DNA of 64,000 bases from Sanguibacter keddieii DSM 10542 (GTDB lineage: Bacteria > Actinomycetota > Actinomycetes > Actinomycetales > Cellulomonadaceae), in contig NC_013521.1 in assembly GCF_000024925.1 (NCBI RefSeq), forward strand, positions 1,860,001 to 1,924,000, given 5' to 3'. Position numbers and translations under genes: made by a program. The notes under the pieces were generated by a model. It searched no databases and was not told where the DNA came from. It saw only the letters and a list, made by a program, of their open reading frames with translations. This document shows, in pieces, positions 8,077 through 16,394 of the stretch (positions within the stretch are counted from its first letter, which is position 1; every line of letters starts with the position of its first letter).

Positions 8077-10239
8077 TCAGGCGCCGAGCGGCGACCGGGT
8101 GAGCAGGACGATGCTGCGTCCCTTGACGGAGAGCGTCGACCCTGCCGTGGCGGTGTGCGGCCCGTCGACCGGCTCGATGGCCGTCTCCTGGGTCACCGGG
8201 GTGACAGACTCGGTCGAGGTGCGCGAGGTGTCGAAGACGATCGACCACTCCGACCCGAAGTGCTCGGGCGGGATGGTGAAGTCGAGCTCCTCGGAGTACG
8301 CGTTGAAGAGGATGAGAAAGCTGTCGTCGACGATCCGCTCACCGCGGGCGTCGGGCTCGCCGATCGCCTCGCCGTTGAGGAACACGGCCACCGAGCGCGC
8401 GTACCCCTCGTTCCACTCCTCGTCCCGCATGTGGTCGCCGCCGATGTTCAGCCAGGCGATGTCACCGAGCTGGTCGTCCGACCAGTTGTCGTCGCCCGAG
8501 AAGAACCGGCGGCGGCGCAGCACCGGGTGGCGCAGACGCAGGTGGACCACCTGCTGCGCGAAGGTCAGCAGCTCCTGACGGGCCGGGTCGAGGTCCCAGT
8601 CCATCCACGAGAGCTCGTTGTCCTGGCAGTACACGTTGTTGTTGCCCTGCTGGGTACGGCCGATCTCGTCGCCGTGCGCGATCATCGGCACACCCTGGGA
8701 CAGCAGCAGCGTCGCGAGGACGTTGCGCTGCTGGCGAGCGCGCAGCGAGAGGATCTCCGGGTCGTCGGTGGGACCCTCGACGCCGCAGTTCCACGACGAG
8801 TTGTGGCTCTCGCCGTCGTTGTTGCCCTCGCCGTTCGCATCGTTGTGCTTCTCGTTGTACGACACGAGGTCGGCGAGCGTGAAGCCGTCGTGGGCGATGA
8901 CGAAGTTGATCGACGAGATGGGCTTGCGGCCCGTGTGCTCGTACAGGTCGGAAGAACCGGTGATGCGGCTCGCGAACTCGGCGAGGGTCGAGGGCTCACC
9001 GCGCCAGAAGTCCCGGACCGTGTCGCGGTACTTGCCGTTCCACTCGCTCCACATCGACGGGAACCCGCCGACCTGGTAGCCGCCGTCGCCGAGGTCCCAC
9101 GGCTCGGCGATGAGCTTCACCTGCGAGACGACCGGGTCCTGGTGCACGAGGTCGAAGAAGGCGGAGAGCCGGTCGACCTCGTGGAACTGGCGGGCGAGGG
9201 TCGAGGCCAGGTCGAAGCGGAAGCCGTCGACGTGCATCTCGGTGACCCAGTAGCGCAGCGAGTCCATGATGAGCTGGAGCACGTGCGGGTGACGCATGAG
9301 CAGCGAGTTGCCGGTGCCCGTGGTGTCGAAGTAGTGCTGCTGCTCGTCGTCGACGAGACGGTAGTACGCCTGGTTGTCGATGCCCCGGAAGCTCAGGGTC
9401 GGGCCGAGGTGGTTGCCCTCTGCGGTGTGGTTGTAGACGACGTCGAGGATGACCTCGATGTTGGCCTCGTGCAGCGCCTTGACGAGGAGCTTGAACTCCT
9501 GCACCTGCTGGCCGTCGGAGCCCGAGGACGAGTACTTGTTGTGCGGCGCGAAGAACCCGATGGTGTTGTAGCCCCAGTAGTTCGACAGGCCCTTCTCGAC
9601 GAGGGTCGAGTCGTTGACGAACTGGTGCACCGGCATGAGCTCGACGGCGGTCACACCGAGGTCCACGAGGTGCGCGATCACGGCGGGGTGCGCCATGCCG
9701 GCGTACGTGCCGCGGAGCTCTTCGGGGACGGCAGGGTGGTTCTGCGTCATGCCCTTGACGTGCGCCTCGTAGATGACGCTCTCGTGGTACTCGTGGCTCG
9801 GCGGTCGGTCGTGGCCCCAGTCGAAGAACGGGTTGATGACCACGGACTTCATGGTGTGCGCGGCGGAGTCCTCGTCGTTGCGGGAGTCCGGGTCGCCGAA
9901 GGTGTAGGAGAAGAGGCTCTGGTCGCCGTCCACCTCTCCGTCGATCGCCTTGGCGTACGGGTCGAGCAGCAGCTTCGCGGGGTTGCACCGCAGGCCGTTC
10001 TCGGGCTCGTACGGTCCGTGCACGCGGAAGCCGTAGAGCTGTCCGGGCTGGACCGTCGGCAGGTACGCGTGCCAGACGAAAGAGTCGACCTCGACGAGGT
10101 CGATGCGGGTCTCCTCGCCCGACGGGTCGAAGAGGCACAGCTCGATACGCTCGGCGACCTCAGAGAAGATCGCGAAGTTGGTCCCGCTGCCGTCGAAGGT
10201 CGCGCCGAGCGGGTACGGATGTCCTGGCCAGATCTGCAT
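8077..10239 (-). CDS. glgX: Glycogen debranching enzyme (GlgX/TreX)
   Basis: 720 residues, full length for GlgX/TreX isoamylase-type GH13. It hydrolyses alpha-1,6 branches in glycogen or limit dextrin. The N-terminal CBM48 (GATFDGSGTNFAIFSEVA) precedes the barrel, with VILDVVYNHTAEGN (region I), DGFRFDLAS carrying the nucleophile Asp (region II), IAEPWDLG with the acid Glu (region III) and VIAHDGFTLADLVSYN (region IV). The ATG at 10239 precedes the canonical MQIWPGHPYPLG start. As the first gene before treY and treZ it supplies linear maltodextrin, so it plays the TreX role here. Confidence 0.95.
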   Translation of the reverse strand: MQIWPGHPYPLGATFDGSGTNFAIFSEVAERIELCLFDPSGEETRIDLVEVDSFVWHAYLPTVQPGQLYGFRVHGPYEPENGLRCNPAKLLLDPYAKAIDGEVDGDQSLFSYTFGDPDSRNDEDSAAHTMKSVVINPFFDWGHDRPPSHEYHESVIYEAHVKGMTQNHPAVPEELRGTYAGMAHPAVIAHLVDLGVTAVELMPVHQFVNDSTLVEKGLSNYWGYNTIGFFAPHNKYSSSGSDGQQVQEFKLLVKALHEANIEVILDVVYNHTAEGNHLGPTLSFRGIDNQAYYRLVDDEQQHYFDTTGTGNSLLMRHPHVLQLIMDSLRYWVTEMHVDGFRFDLASTLARQFHEVDRLSAFFDLVHQDPVVSQVKLIAEPWDLGDGGYQVGGFPSMWSEWNGKYRDTVRDFWRGEPSTLAEFASRITGSSDLYEHTGRKPISSINFVIAHDGFTLADLVSYNEKHNDANGEGNNDGESHNSSWNCGVEGPTDDPEILSLRARQQRNVLATLLLSQGVPMIAHGDEIGRTQQGNNNVYCQDNELSWMDWDLDPARQELLTFAQQVVHLRLRHPVLRRRRFFSGDDNWSDDQLGDIAWLNIGGDHMRDEEWNEGYARSVAVFLNGEAIGEPDARGERIVDDSFLILFNAYSEELDFTIPPEHFGSEWSIVFDTSRTSTESVTPVTQETAIEPVDGPHTATAGSTLSVKGRSIVLLTRSPLGA

Positions 10240-10362
10240 GGCGTAAGACTGCCCTAGGAACCCGTCGGCGTCCTGCGATAGAGGGTGAGGAACGGGGGAG
10301 AAGATGCGTCGCTCGTGTCGTTCCTCTGGCGCGAGGCCCGAGACTTTGGTGGGATAGAGGGC

Positions 10363-10665
10363 ATGATCTCTTCACCGAGTGCACAGCAGGAGAGCGACGA
10401 GACCGAGAGCAGCGGCCGCAGCGACCACCTCGCGACCGGTCAGGCTGCCGGGGAGAAGGCCGGGATCCGACCGCGACGGCGCGCCACCCCGGTCCCCGAG
10501 GTACGTGACGACCGTTACTACGACTCCGACCAGCCGGGCATGGGCGACACCGTCGCCGGGGGCGACGCCAGCAAGGCACCCCGCTCGCTGCGCGAGGCCG
10601 AGCGGCAGGCCAAGAAGGGCGCCATCCTCGCGGGAGACGACTGGGACAACCCCGAGGAGATCTGA
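10363..10665 (+). CDS. Small conserved hydrophilic protein of unknown function
   Basis: 100 residues from the ATG at 10363, preceded by a GATAGAGGG purine stretch that can serve as ribosome binding site. An in-frame GTG at 10285 is possible but has no such site. The protein is acidic and Ser/Glu-rich at the N terminus, then basic (RPRRRATPV), with RDDRYYDSDQPGMGDTVAGG and SLREAERQAKKGAILAGDDW. No membrane segment, cysteine pair or enzyme motif. I do not recognise a function. It is convergent with the DUF4235 gene and closed by a strong terminator. Confidence 0.6.
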   Translation: MISSPSAQQESDETESSGRSDHLATGQAAGEKAGIRPRRRATPVPEVRDDRYYDSDQPGMGDTVAGGDASKAPRSLREAERQAKKGAILAGDDWDNPEEI

Positions 10666-10685
10666 GACGCACGCGTAGACCTGAG

Positions 10686-10739
10686 ACGCACGAGAGAGCG
10701 GGTGCCCACGACGTCGTGGGCCCCCGCTCTCTCGTGCGT
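10686..10739. terminator. Bidirectional intrinsic terminator
   Basis: Very long inverted repeat: ACGCACGAGAGAGCGGG then GCCCACGAC / GTCGTGGGC then CCCGCTCTCTCGTGCGT, with only a one-base mismatch. It serves both convergent neighbours. Confidence 0.85.
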
Positions 10740-10752
10740 GGTGCTGCTGGTG

Positions 10753-11052
10753 CTACTTACCCGGCCACTCGCCCGTCCAGCGCTGGAAGGCGCGTGCGCC
10801 CCCACGGTCGATGAGCGCCTTCACCGCCGCGTAGATCGCACCCTGGATGAGGGACGCGACGAGGAGCTCTTTGACCGGGTACTCGTCGACGAGCGGGCCG
10901 GGAGACTCCTCGTGCTCGGTGCGGGCGACCCGCTTGTAGACCTGCTTGAACAGCTGGCCGGCGAGGAGCCCGCCGACCATCGAGCTGACGAGGCCGAAGG
11001 GGCGGTAGAGGATCTTGGCGGACTTCGAGGCGCGAACGGTGTCTGTGCTCAT
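10753..11052 (-). CDS. DUF4235 domain membrane protein
   Basis: 99 residues. The layout KILYRPFGLVSSMVGGLLAGQLFKQVYKR, then an acidic PGPLVDEYPVKELL and a second hydrophobic helix (VASLIQGAIYAAVKALID) matches the actinobacterial DUF4235 family, small two-helix membrane proteins of unknown function. It ends in a basic, Trp-containing tail (RAFQRWTGEWPGK). Single-gene unit, with the terminator at 10686-10739 downstream. Confidence 0.8.
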   Translation of the reverse strand: MSTDTVRASKSAKILYRPFGLVSSMVGGLLAGQLFKQVYKRVARTEHEESPGPLVDEYPVKELLVASLIQGAIYAAVKALIDRGGARAFQRWTGEWPGK

Positions 11053-11147
11053 GCGTCGACGCTAGTGCGGACTGACCCGACCCGCAGCCCGAGCGGGACG
11101 GTCGTCGACCGATCGAGGTCGGCAGTGGTGGACGGACGCCGAAGCGG

Positions 11148-11669
11148 CTACGCGTCTCCTGGTGCGGAGCCGCTGAAGGCCTGCGGACGCAGGGACTCGA
11201 GCAGCCCGGTGATCGTCTCTGTCTGGGCGACGGCCTGGCGCTGGAGGTGCGCCAGGTGGGCGACCTGCTCCGCGGACAGGCGGAGCTCGTCGGCGTGGGC
11301 CTCGAGGGTCTCCCACCCGCTGAGCTTGCCGAAGACCGCGCCGCGCAGGATCTCCAGCTCCAGGAGCGGGCTCAGCGGCGACTGCTCGACCGCACGGCCG
11401 TTGAGCTTGAGCTGGCCGACCTTCTCGGCGACGGCAGCGACGAGCGCCTTGGGGCGGTTCCGGGTCACGCCCAGGGAGGCGCCGGTGCGGATCAGCCACT
11501 GCCGCTCCTCGGTGAACTCACCGACGAAGCGGGCGAGTGGCGGGCCGAGGAGCGTCGAGTCCTCGTAGGCGGACGCCATGCGCTGCACGCGTCCCAGACC
11601 AGCCGTCGCACCGGTGACGTGGTCGTTGACGTAGACGGAGAGCAGGCGGGGCTCGACGGTGGTGTCCAT
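11148..11669 (-). CDS. All-helical protein of unknown function, possibly ferritin-like
   Basis: 173 residues starting at ATG 11669, after a GGAGGATC ribosome binding site. Predicted nearly all alpha-helical, with long amphipathic stretches (PLARFVGEFTEERQWL, ALVAAVAEKVGQLKLNG, ALLELEILRG-like core). The spacing of Glu and His residues (LEAHADELRLSAEQVAHLAHLQ) recalls ferritin-like four-helix bundles, but I cannot point to a complete metal site, so this is only a suggestion. Same strand as the kinase/GGDEF pair upstream and about 60 bases after it, possibly co-transcribed. Confidence 0.55.
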   Translation of the reverse strand: MDTTVEPRLLSVYVNDHVTGATAGLGRVQRMASAYEDSTLLGPPLARFVGEFTEERQWLIRTGASLGVTRNRPKALVAAVAEKVGQLKLNGRAVEQSPLSPLLELEILRGAVFGKLSGWETLEAHADELRLSAEQVAHLAHLQRQAVAQTETITGLLESLRPQAFSGSAPGDA

Positions 11670-11728
11670 GGGAGATCCTCCAGGTGGGCGTGGTGTCGTG
11701 CTCGTGACGTCGCGGGTACGGTGTCGTC

Positions 11729-12913
11729 TCAGCCCCGGTCGGGGCGCTTCGAGAGCTCGAGGAGCCAGGCGTCGCTGACCCGGTTGCCGCCGGACGCGCT
11801 CGCGTCGTCGGCGGCGGTGCGAGCAGCCTGGTGGAGAGGGGTGAGGTCGTAGCCGTAGTGCTCCGTGGTCGCGACGCCGATGCTCGCCGTGAGGCTCGCT
11901 CCCGGTGCCTCCGGGACGTCGGTGTCGAGCAGCGCCCGGCGCAGCGACGTCGCGGTCACCAGGGCAGCTCCCGGCTGCGCCTCGGTGAAGACGATGGAGA
12001 TCCGGCCCGCCCCGACCTCGCCGATCACCGACGAGGTGGGCGTCCCGTTGCGGATGGTCGTGGCATAGGCGGTGATGACCACGTCCGCGACAGACCGTCC
12101 GAAAGCCGTGTTGATGGTGTCGAGGTCGTCGAGGTCCACGTGCAGGAGCGCGACCCGCTCGTCGTGGTTCTGCGCGCGCTCGAGCCTGTCGGCCGCGACC
12201 TGCTCGAACGACTCGTTGTCGACGAGCCGCCGGGCGGTGAACACCGGAGACGTCCGGCTCCGCGACCGCGCGAAGGACGTCTCCGAGCGCAGGACCGACA
12301 TGGACACTGCCGCCACGACCATGAGGACGATCGTGACGATCGACGTCGTCATGGTGCCGAGGTAGCTGGAGAACACGTCGCTCTCGGTGCCGAAGACGAG
12401 GTAGGCGACGAGCCGCGCCGCGAACAGCGCCGACTGCAGCGTGAGGACGATGGTGAGACCCCGGGCGTTGATGTCCTTGCGCAGCGCCCCGGTCATTGTC
12501 TCGGCGGCGCCGAGCCCGGCGAGGACGGCGACGCACAGCAGCCACACGGGAGCACCGGCCCAGTCACCCCCGTCGGGGCCGGCCACCGCGGCGGCCAGAC
12601 CGGTGACGACGGCCGCGGCGAGGGTGACCTCCACGAGGCTCCGGCGACCGTTGAAGGACCGGTTGCCGTTCCAGATCGCCCCCGCGCTCACCACGAAGGC
12701 CGCGTTGCCCACCGCGACGGCCCACCACATGCTCGGCGAGCTCGCCCACAGCAGGTACGAGAAGGCCGTGAGCATCCCGCCGAGGTAGCCCAAGGACCAC
12801 AGCCGGCTGGTGGTGCTGTCCCGCCTGACGACGGTCTCGAAGACGAAGAGGAGCCCGGCGGTGAGGACGACGATGCCCGTCGCGAGGCTGAGGGTCTGCT
12901 GGTCGAGGGTCAT
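11729..12913 (-). CDS. Membrane protein with degenerate GGDEF domain
   Basis: 394 residues. Roughly six transmembrane helices fill residues 1-210, followed by a GGDEF-type domain. The DIDxFKxIND region is recognisable as HVDLDDLDTINTAFG, but where the active loop RxGGDEF should stand there is VIGEVGAGRISIVF (about residues 297-309), so the metal- and GTP-handling GGDEF residues are lost. It is probably not a cyclic-di-GMP synthase; degenerate domains often act as GTP sensors or scaffolds. The start overlaps the stop of the histidine kinase upstream by ATGA, suggesting a joint signalling role. Confidence 0.75.
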   Translation of the reverse strand: MTLDQQTLSLATGIVVLTAGLLFVFETVVRRDSTTSRLWSLGYLGGMLTAFSYLLWASSPSMWWAVAVGNAAFVVSAGAIWNGNRSFNGRRSLVEVTLAAAVVTGLAAAVAGPDGGDWAGAPVWLLCVAVLAGLGAAETMTGALRKDINARGLTIVLTLQSALFAARLVAYLVFGTESDVFSSYLGTMTTSIVTIVLMVVAAVSMSVLRSETSFARSRSRTSPVFTARRLVDNESFEQVAADRLERAQNHDERVALLHVDLDDLDTINTAFGRSVADVVITAYATTIRNGTPTSSVIGEVGAGRISIVFTEAQPGAALVTATSLRRALLDTDVPEAPGASLTASIGVATTEHYGYDLTPLHQAARTAADDASASGGNRVSDAWLLELSKRPDRG

Positions 12914-14574
12914 GGTGCGGCTCTCGTGGGGACGGTGATGGTGACGGTGGTGCCCTGGCCGAGCGCGCTGTCGACCGTGAGGTCGCCACCGTGCTTGCGG
13001 ACGATCTCGCGGGCGATCCCCATGCCGAGACCGCTCCCGTGGACCGCGGAGTTGCGGACGGCCGCCGAGCGGAAGAAGTGCTCGAAGAGCTGGGGGAGCT
13101 CCTCGCCCGAGATGCCGATACCCGTGTCGCGCACTGTCAGCACGAGCTGGTCACCGGCCTGCTCGAGCGCGAGGTCCACACGCCCGTGGTCGACGTTGTA
13201 CTTGATCGCGTTCGAGAGGACGTTGTCGACCACCTGCCGCATCCGGAAGGGGTCGGCGACGGTCAGCACGTTGTGCACGCCGCTGGTGTCGACCACCACG
13301 TCGCGCTCGCGGGCGCGGGGGAGCAGGGACTCCGCCGACTGGAGGACGGTGGCCCCGAGGTCCACGGGGACGGGGGTGATCTCGAGGGGCTTGGACGCCT
13401 GCCGCGACGCCGAGAGGATCTCGGTGACGAGGTCGAGGAGGCGGTTGCTGTTGCGCTCGACGATCTCGAGCGAGGGTCGCGCGTGGTCGGGGAGCTCGTC
13501 GTCGAGGACGAGCTCGAGGTACCCGAGGATCGAGGTGAGGGGGGTGCGGAGCTCGTGCGAGACGGAGGCGATGAGGTCGTCGCGCGCCGAGATCGCGTTG
13601 AGCTCGGTCGTCACCTCGCCCGAGACGAGGATGGTCCCGTCGAAGGAGCCGTCGCGGGCGTCCACGAGGCGTCGTGACGTCATGAAGTAGGCGTGGCGGT
13701 CCTCGCCCGGGTTCCCGACCCAGATGAGGACGTCGTCGAAGGCCTCGCCGCGCTGCGCCCGGTAGAAGGGACGGTCCTCCTCGCGGAACGGTGTGCTGCG
13801 GTCCGCCTGGTAGACGACGTCGTGGCGTGGCCTGTCGGGCATCGCGGTGCCGCGCTCGTGCATCCGCGTGTGCGCGCTGTTCGCGAAGGTGACGACACCC
13901 TCGCGGTCGAAGCGCACCACCCCGAAGGTCACGGTGTTGAGGACCTCCGTGAGCAGCTGCTCGTGGTGGCGCGCGGACATGAACGCCTCGTTGAGGAGCG
14001 CCGCCTGCTTGCGCATGAGGGCGCGCTGCGCGTGGTCCCGTCGCGAGCTGATGTACGTCGAGGCGGCCACGAAGGAGAGCACCAGCGGCAGCAGGACGAG
14101 GAGGGTGAAGGACGACAGGCTGATGGCGCTCGGCTCGATCGCGACGGTGGCCCAGCTGCCCAGGGTGGCCATCGCGACGGCCGTGATCGTGCCGGTGAGC
14201 CCGAAGTAGGTGGAGAGCCAGATGACCGGCAGCATCCACAGGACGCCCAGGCCCATCTCGGGCGTCTCGATCCGCAGCAAGAAGATCGCGACCATGTCGG
14301 TGACCGGCAGGACCATGATCCAGCGCTTGTCGAACCGGTTCCACGGCACGAGCATCGCGGCGCCCGACGCCACGAAGGCGAGGACCACGCCGATGAACAT
14401 CACGTGGTCGGTGAGCCGGCCGGGGGCGAACCACTGGATGAGGGTGAGGACGCTGAGCACCGCCGCCCCGAAGAGCAGCTGCATGAGGATGACCGAGCGG
14501 TTGATCTGCGGACCGCGCCTGTCGCCGGGCACGGCGGTGCCGCTGCCCAGGTCTGGTCGCGGTGCGGTCGTCAC
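12910..14574 (-). CDS. Membrane sensor histidine kinase with PAS domain
   Basis: 554 residues. Five or six transmembrane helices occupy about residues 28-175, a PAS-like domain follows (EVLNTVTFGVVRFDREGVVTFAN near 210), then the dimerisation domain with phospho-accepting His340 in SVSHELRTPLTS and a HATPase_c domain with the N-box DNVLSNAIKYN, DTGIGI (G1) and GSGLGMGI (G2). All catalytic motifs are intact. No response regulator is adjacent. Instead the stop overlaps the start of a degenerate GGDEF protein, so the partner is either that protein or an unlinked regulator. Confidence 0.85.
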   Translation of the reverse strand: MTTAPRPDLGSGTAVPGDRRGPQINRSVILMQLLFGAAVLSVLTLIQWFAPGRLTDHVMFIGVVLAFVASGAAMLVPWNRFDKRWIMVLPVTDMVAIFLLRIETPEMGLGVLWMLPVIWLSTYFGLTGTITAVAMATLGSWATVAIEPSAISLSSFTLLVLLPLVLSFVAASTYISSRRDHAQRALMRKQAALLNEAFMSARHHEQLLTEVLNTVTFGVVRFDREGVVTFANSAHTRMHERGTAMPDRPRHDVVYQADRSTPFREEDRPFYRAQRGEAFDDVLIWVGNPGEDRHAYFMTSRRLVDARDGSFDGTILVSGEVTTELNAISARDDLIASVSHELRTPLTSILGYLELVLDDELPDHARPSLEIVERNSNRLLDLVTEILSASRQASKPLEITPVPVDLGATVLQSAESLLPRARERDVVVDTSGVHNVLTVADPFRMRQVVDNVLSNAIKYNVDHGRVDLALEQAGDQLVLTVRDTGIGISGEELPQLFEHFFRSAAVRNSAVHGSGLGMGIAREIVRKHGGDLTVDSALGQGTTVTITVPTRAAP

Positions 14575-14664
14575 GGCCTCACGGTAGCTGCTAGGGGCGT
14601 CGTCCGGCGGCTGGGGCCGGACGACGAGCGGGTGGAAGTTGTGCAGGGGCGGGTCGATCCACGA

Positions 14665-15126
14665 CTACTCGACGTGGAAGCCGCCCTCGCCGAAGCGTGC
14701 CTCGACGGACTCGGACTCTGAGAGCTCGACGTCGACGCAACCGTTCAGGGTCCTGATGCCCATCAGGCAGACCACCGCAGGCCCTTCGGGGACGTCGATG
14801 CGGAACTGCCCGTCCGGCTGGACCTCGACCAGCCGGCCGCCGTGTGCGTCGACGAGCTCGTCGACGTCCAGGGTCGCGGGTGCGAAGTCCGGGTACTGCC
14901 GCAGGCCGGCCTCTGCCTCGGGCCAGATGTCGTGGACGGTGGTCCCTGGGAGGACGAGGAAGACCCCCTTGCCGATCGGGCGGGTTCTCATCCCGGTGTC
15001 GTCGTACGCCTGGTACCTGCCGGTCACGTCGCCTGGACCGGGCGGTGGGGCGTCCACGGTGACGTACGCGATGACTCCGGCCGTCACCGCGGCGGCCCCG
15101 GCGACGACCCAGGTGCGTCTGCGCAT
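14665..15126 (-). CDS. Small membrane-anchored or exported protein, unknown function
   Basis: 153 residues. Basic start MRRRTWVV and a hydrophobic stretch (VAGAAAVTAGVIAYVTV) form a signal anchor without a lipobox. The rest is a compact soluble domain rich in acidic residues with two cysteines (VVCLMGIRTLNGCVDVEL) that could form a disulfide outside the cell. I do not recognise the family. It lies between the kinase operon and the tRNA block, with its own start and no close partner. Confidence 0.6.
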   Translation of the reverse strand: MRRRTWVVAGAAAVTAGVIAYVTVDAPPPGPGDVTGRYQAYDDTGMRTRPIGKGVFLVLPGTTVHDIWPEAEAGLRQYPDFAPATLDVDELVDAHGGRLVEVQPDGQFRIDVPEGPAVVCLMGIRTLNGCVDVELSESESVEARFGEGGFHVE

Positions 15127-15164
15127 CGGTCCTCCTCCGGCGTCGGATACCAGCCTGATACCAG

Positions 15165-15200
15165 CAGAGGCCGCCCCGGGTCTGTCCGGGACGGCCTCTG
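15165..15200 (-). terminator. Terminator of the distal tRNA unit
   Basis: Stem CAGAGGCCG with inner CCCGG/CCGGG and closing CGGCCTCTG, just downstream of tRNA-Val on the minus strand. Confidence 0.7.
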
Positions 15201-15216
15201 GGCTGTCGTGCTGCTG

Positions 15217-15288
15217 TGGGCGATACTGGGATCGAACCAGTGACCTCTTCCGTGTCAGGGAAGCGCGCTACCGCTGCGCCAATCGCCC
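15217..15288 (-). tRNA. tRNA-Val (GAC), copy 1
   Basis: Cloverleaf read on the minus strand: acceptor GGGCGAT/ATCGCCC, anticodon arm CTTCC-CTGACAC-GGAAG (anticodon GAC), T arm ACTGG-TTCGATC-CCAGT, discriminator A. CCA is not encoded. Sequence identical to copy 2 at 15850-15921. Confidence 0.95.
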
Positions 15289-15355
15289 GTGATGACTCTC
15301 GGGGTGATGCTGGTCGTGCTGCTCTCGCGATGATGCTGCGAGAGGTGGTGCTGAG

Positions 15356-15426
15356 AGGTGGAGACGGGATTCGAACCCGTGTGGACGGCTTTGCAGGCCG
15401 CTGCCTATCCTCTCGGCCACTCCACC
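15356..15426 (-). tRNA. tRNA-Cys (GCA), copy 1
   Basis: Acceptor GGTGGAG/CTCCACC, anticodon loop CTGCAAA (GCA), discriminator U as expected for tRNA-Cys. It differs from copy 2 by two D-loop bases (plus-strand AT at 15407-15408 against CG at 16031-16032). Confidence 0.95.
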
Positions 15427-15467
15427 GTATGAGCTGGCGTTCAGGCGAACCTGAGTTCCATTCTCCG

Positions 15468-15539
15468 AGCGGACGACGGGATTCGAACCCGCGACCCTCA
15501 CCTTGGCAAGGTGATGCTCTACCACTGAGCCACGTCCGC
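15468..15539 (-). tRNA. tRNA-Gly (GCC), copy 1
   Basis: Acceptor GCGGACG/CGTCCGC, anticodon arm TCACC-TTGCCAA-GGTGA (GCC), T arm GCGGG-TTCGAAT-CCCGT, discriminator U. First tRNA of the distal Gly-Cys-Val unit; identical to copy 2. Confidence 0.95.
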
Positions 15540-15583
15540 AAGCCTCGCGGGCTGATCTCTCAGCGCCGTTCGGTGCGTGGATT

Positions 15584-15612
15584 ACAGTAGACCAGGTTTC
15601 GCGTTCCCCCAA
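15584..15612 (-). promoter_or_regulatory. Promoter of the distal tRNA unit
   Basis: On the minus strand TTGGGG, a 17-base spacer and TACTGT (TANNNT type) lie about 45 bases upstream of tRNA-Gly copy 1, so this unit seems to be transcribed independently. Confidence 0.5.
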
Positions 15613-15813
15613 ACCAGCCTCTTTCAGGGCCCTCGAACGGGCGAGATCCTGCGGCGGAGAGGCGTGCGGACTGGTCGGCGAGCCGTCTCTCTGGCGCCCG
15701 GCGCCATGTGTGGAGAACTGACGGCACGTGCCTGCACGTGATCCGTGCGGGCCTTCCCCGGCGTCGACCACCAGGTCAGGGGAGGCGGTCGTCACGAGGC
15801 CTCAGGTACGACG

Positions 15814-15843
15814 AAGGCCCCAGGTCTGATGACCTGGGGCCTT
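15814..15843 (-). terminator. Terminator of the proximal tRNA unit
   Basis: Thirteen-base perfect stem AAGGCCCCAGGTC / GACCTGGGGCCTT with a four-base loop, just after tRNA-Val copy 2 on the minus strand. Confidence 0.8.
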
Positions 15844-15849
15844 GCTCTG

Positions 15850-15921
15850 TGGGCGATACTGGGATCGAACCAGTGACCTCTTCCGTGTCAGGGAAGCGCG
15901 CTACCGCTGCGCCAATCGCCC
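15850..15921 (-). tRNA. tRNA-Val (GAC), copy 2
   Basis: Same sequence and structure as copy 1 (anticodon GAC, discriminator A). Last tRNA of the proximal Gly-Cys-Val unit. Confidence 0.95.
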
Positions 15922-15979
15922 AGAGGTGAAACTCTGGAGCTGGTGGTGCTGAACTACCGGTCGTTCGTGTCGTTCTGCG

Positions 15980-16050
15980 AGGTGGAGACGGGATTCGAAC
16001 CCGTGTGGACGGCTTTGCAGGCCGCTGCCTCGCCTCTCGGCCACTCCACC
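15980..16050 (-). tRNA. tRNA-Cys (GCA), copy 2
   Basis: Anticodon GCA in loop CTGCAAA, discriminator U. Two D-loop bases differ from copy 1; all stems are conserved. Confidence 0.95.
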
Positions 16051-16093
16051 GTAGAGACACAGATCTTCAGATTGCTCGGAAGAACTATCTCCG

Positions 16094-16165
16094 AGCGGAC
16101 GACGGGATTCGAACCCGCGACCCTCACCTTGGCAAGGTGATGCTCTACCACTGAGCCACGTCCGC
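16094..16165 (-). tRNA. tRNA-Gly (GCC), copy 2
   Basis: Identical to copy 1, anticodon GCC. First tRNA of the proximal unit. Between it and its promoter a leader hairpin (GAACACCG / CGGTGTTC, 16176-16203) is present. Confidence 0.95.
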
Positions 16166-16217
16166 ATGCTGCTGTGAACACCGGCCGAACTGCGTCGGTG
16201 TTCTTGGCGCGTCACAG

Positions 16218-16247
16218 ACTCTATTGAACTTTCGGCGCGGAGTCCAA
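16218..16247 (-). promoter_or_regulatory. Promoter of the proximal tRNA unit
   Basis: On the minus strand TTGGAC, an 18-base spacer and TAGAGT stand about 50 bases upstream of tRNA-Gly copy 2. This is a good housekeeping-type match in an otherwise AT-richer patch. Confidence 0.55.
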
Positions 16248-16394
16248 CTGGCTCGTCGTCGCAGGTCACGACGCGGCTCGTGAGGCGCGAGAACCCGCCG
16301 CCGAGAGGTGATGAGAGGGGGTGCGCGGACGGCCCGGCGCGTGCTCTCGACGGACGTCGCCGCCCGTCCCGGGGCTACTGGGTAGCGTTGCGGC

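Noticed and set aside
15217-16165. CRISPR-like or integron-like repeats
   Set aside because: The repeated units are tRNA genes with intact cloverleaves; no spacer-repeat pattern is seen anywhere in the window.
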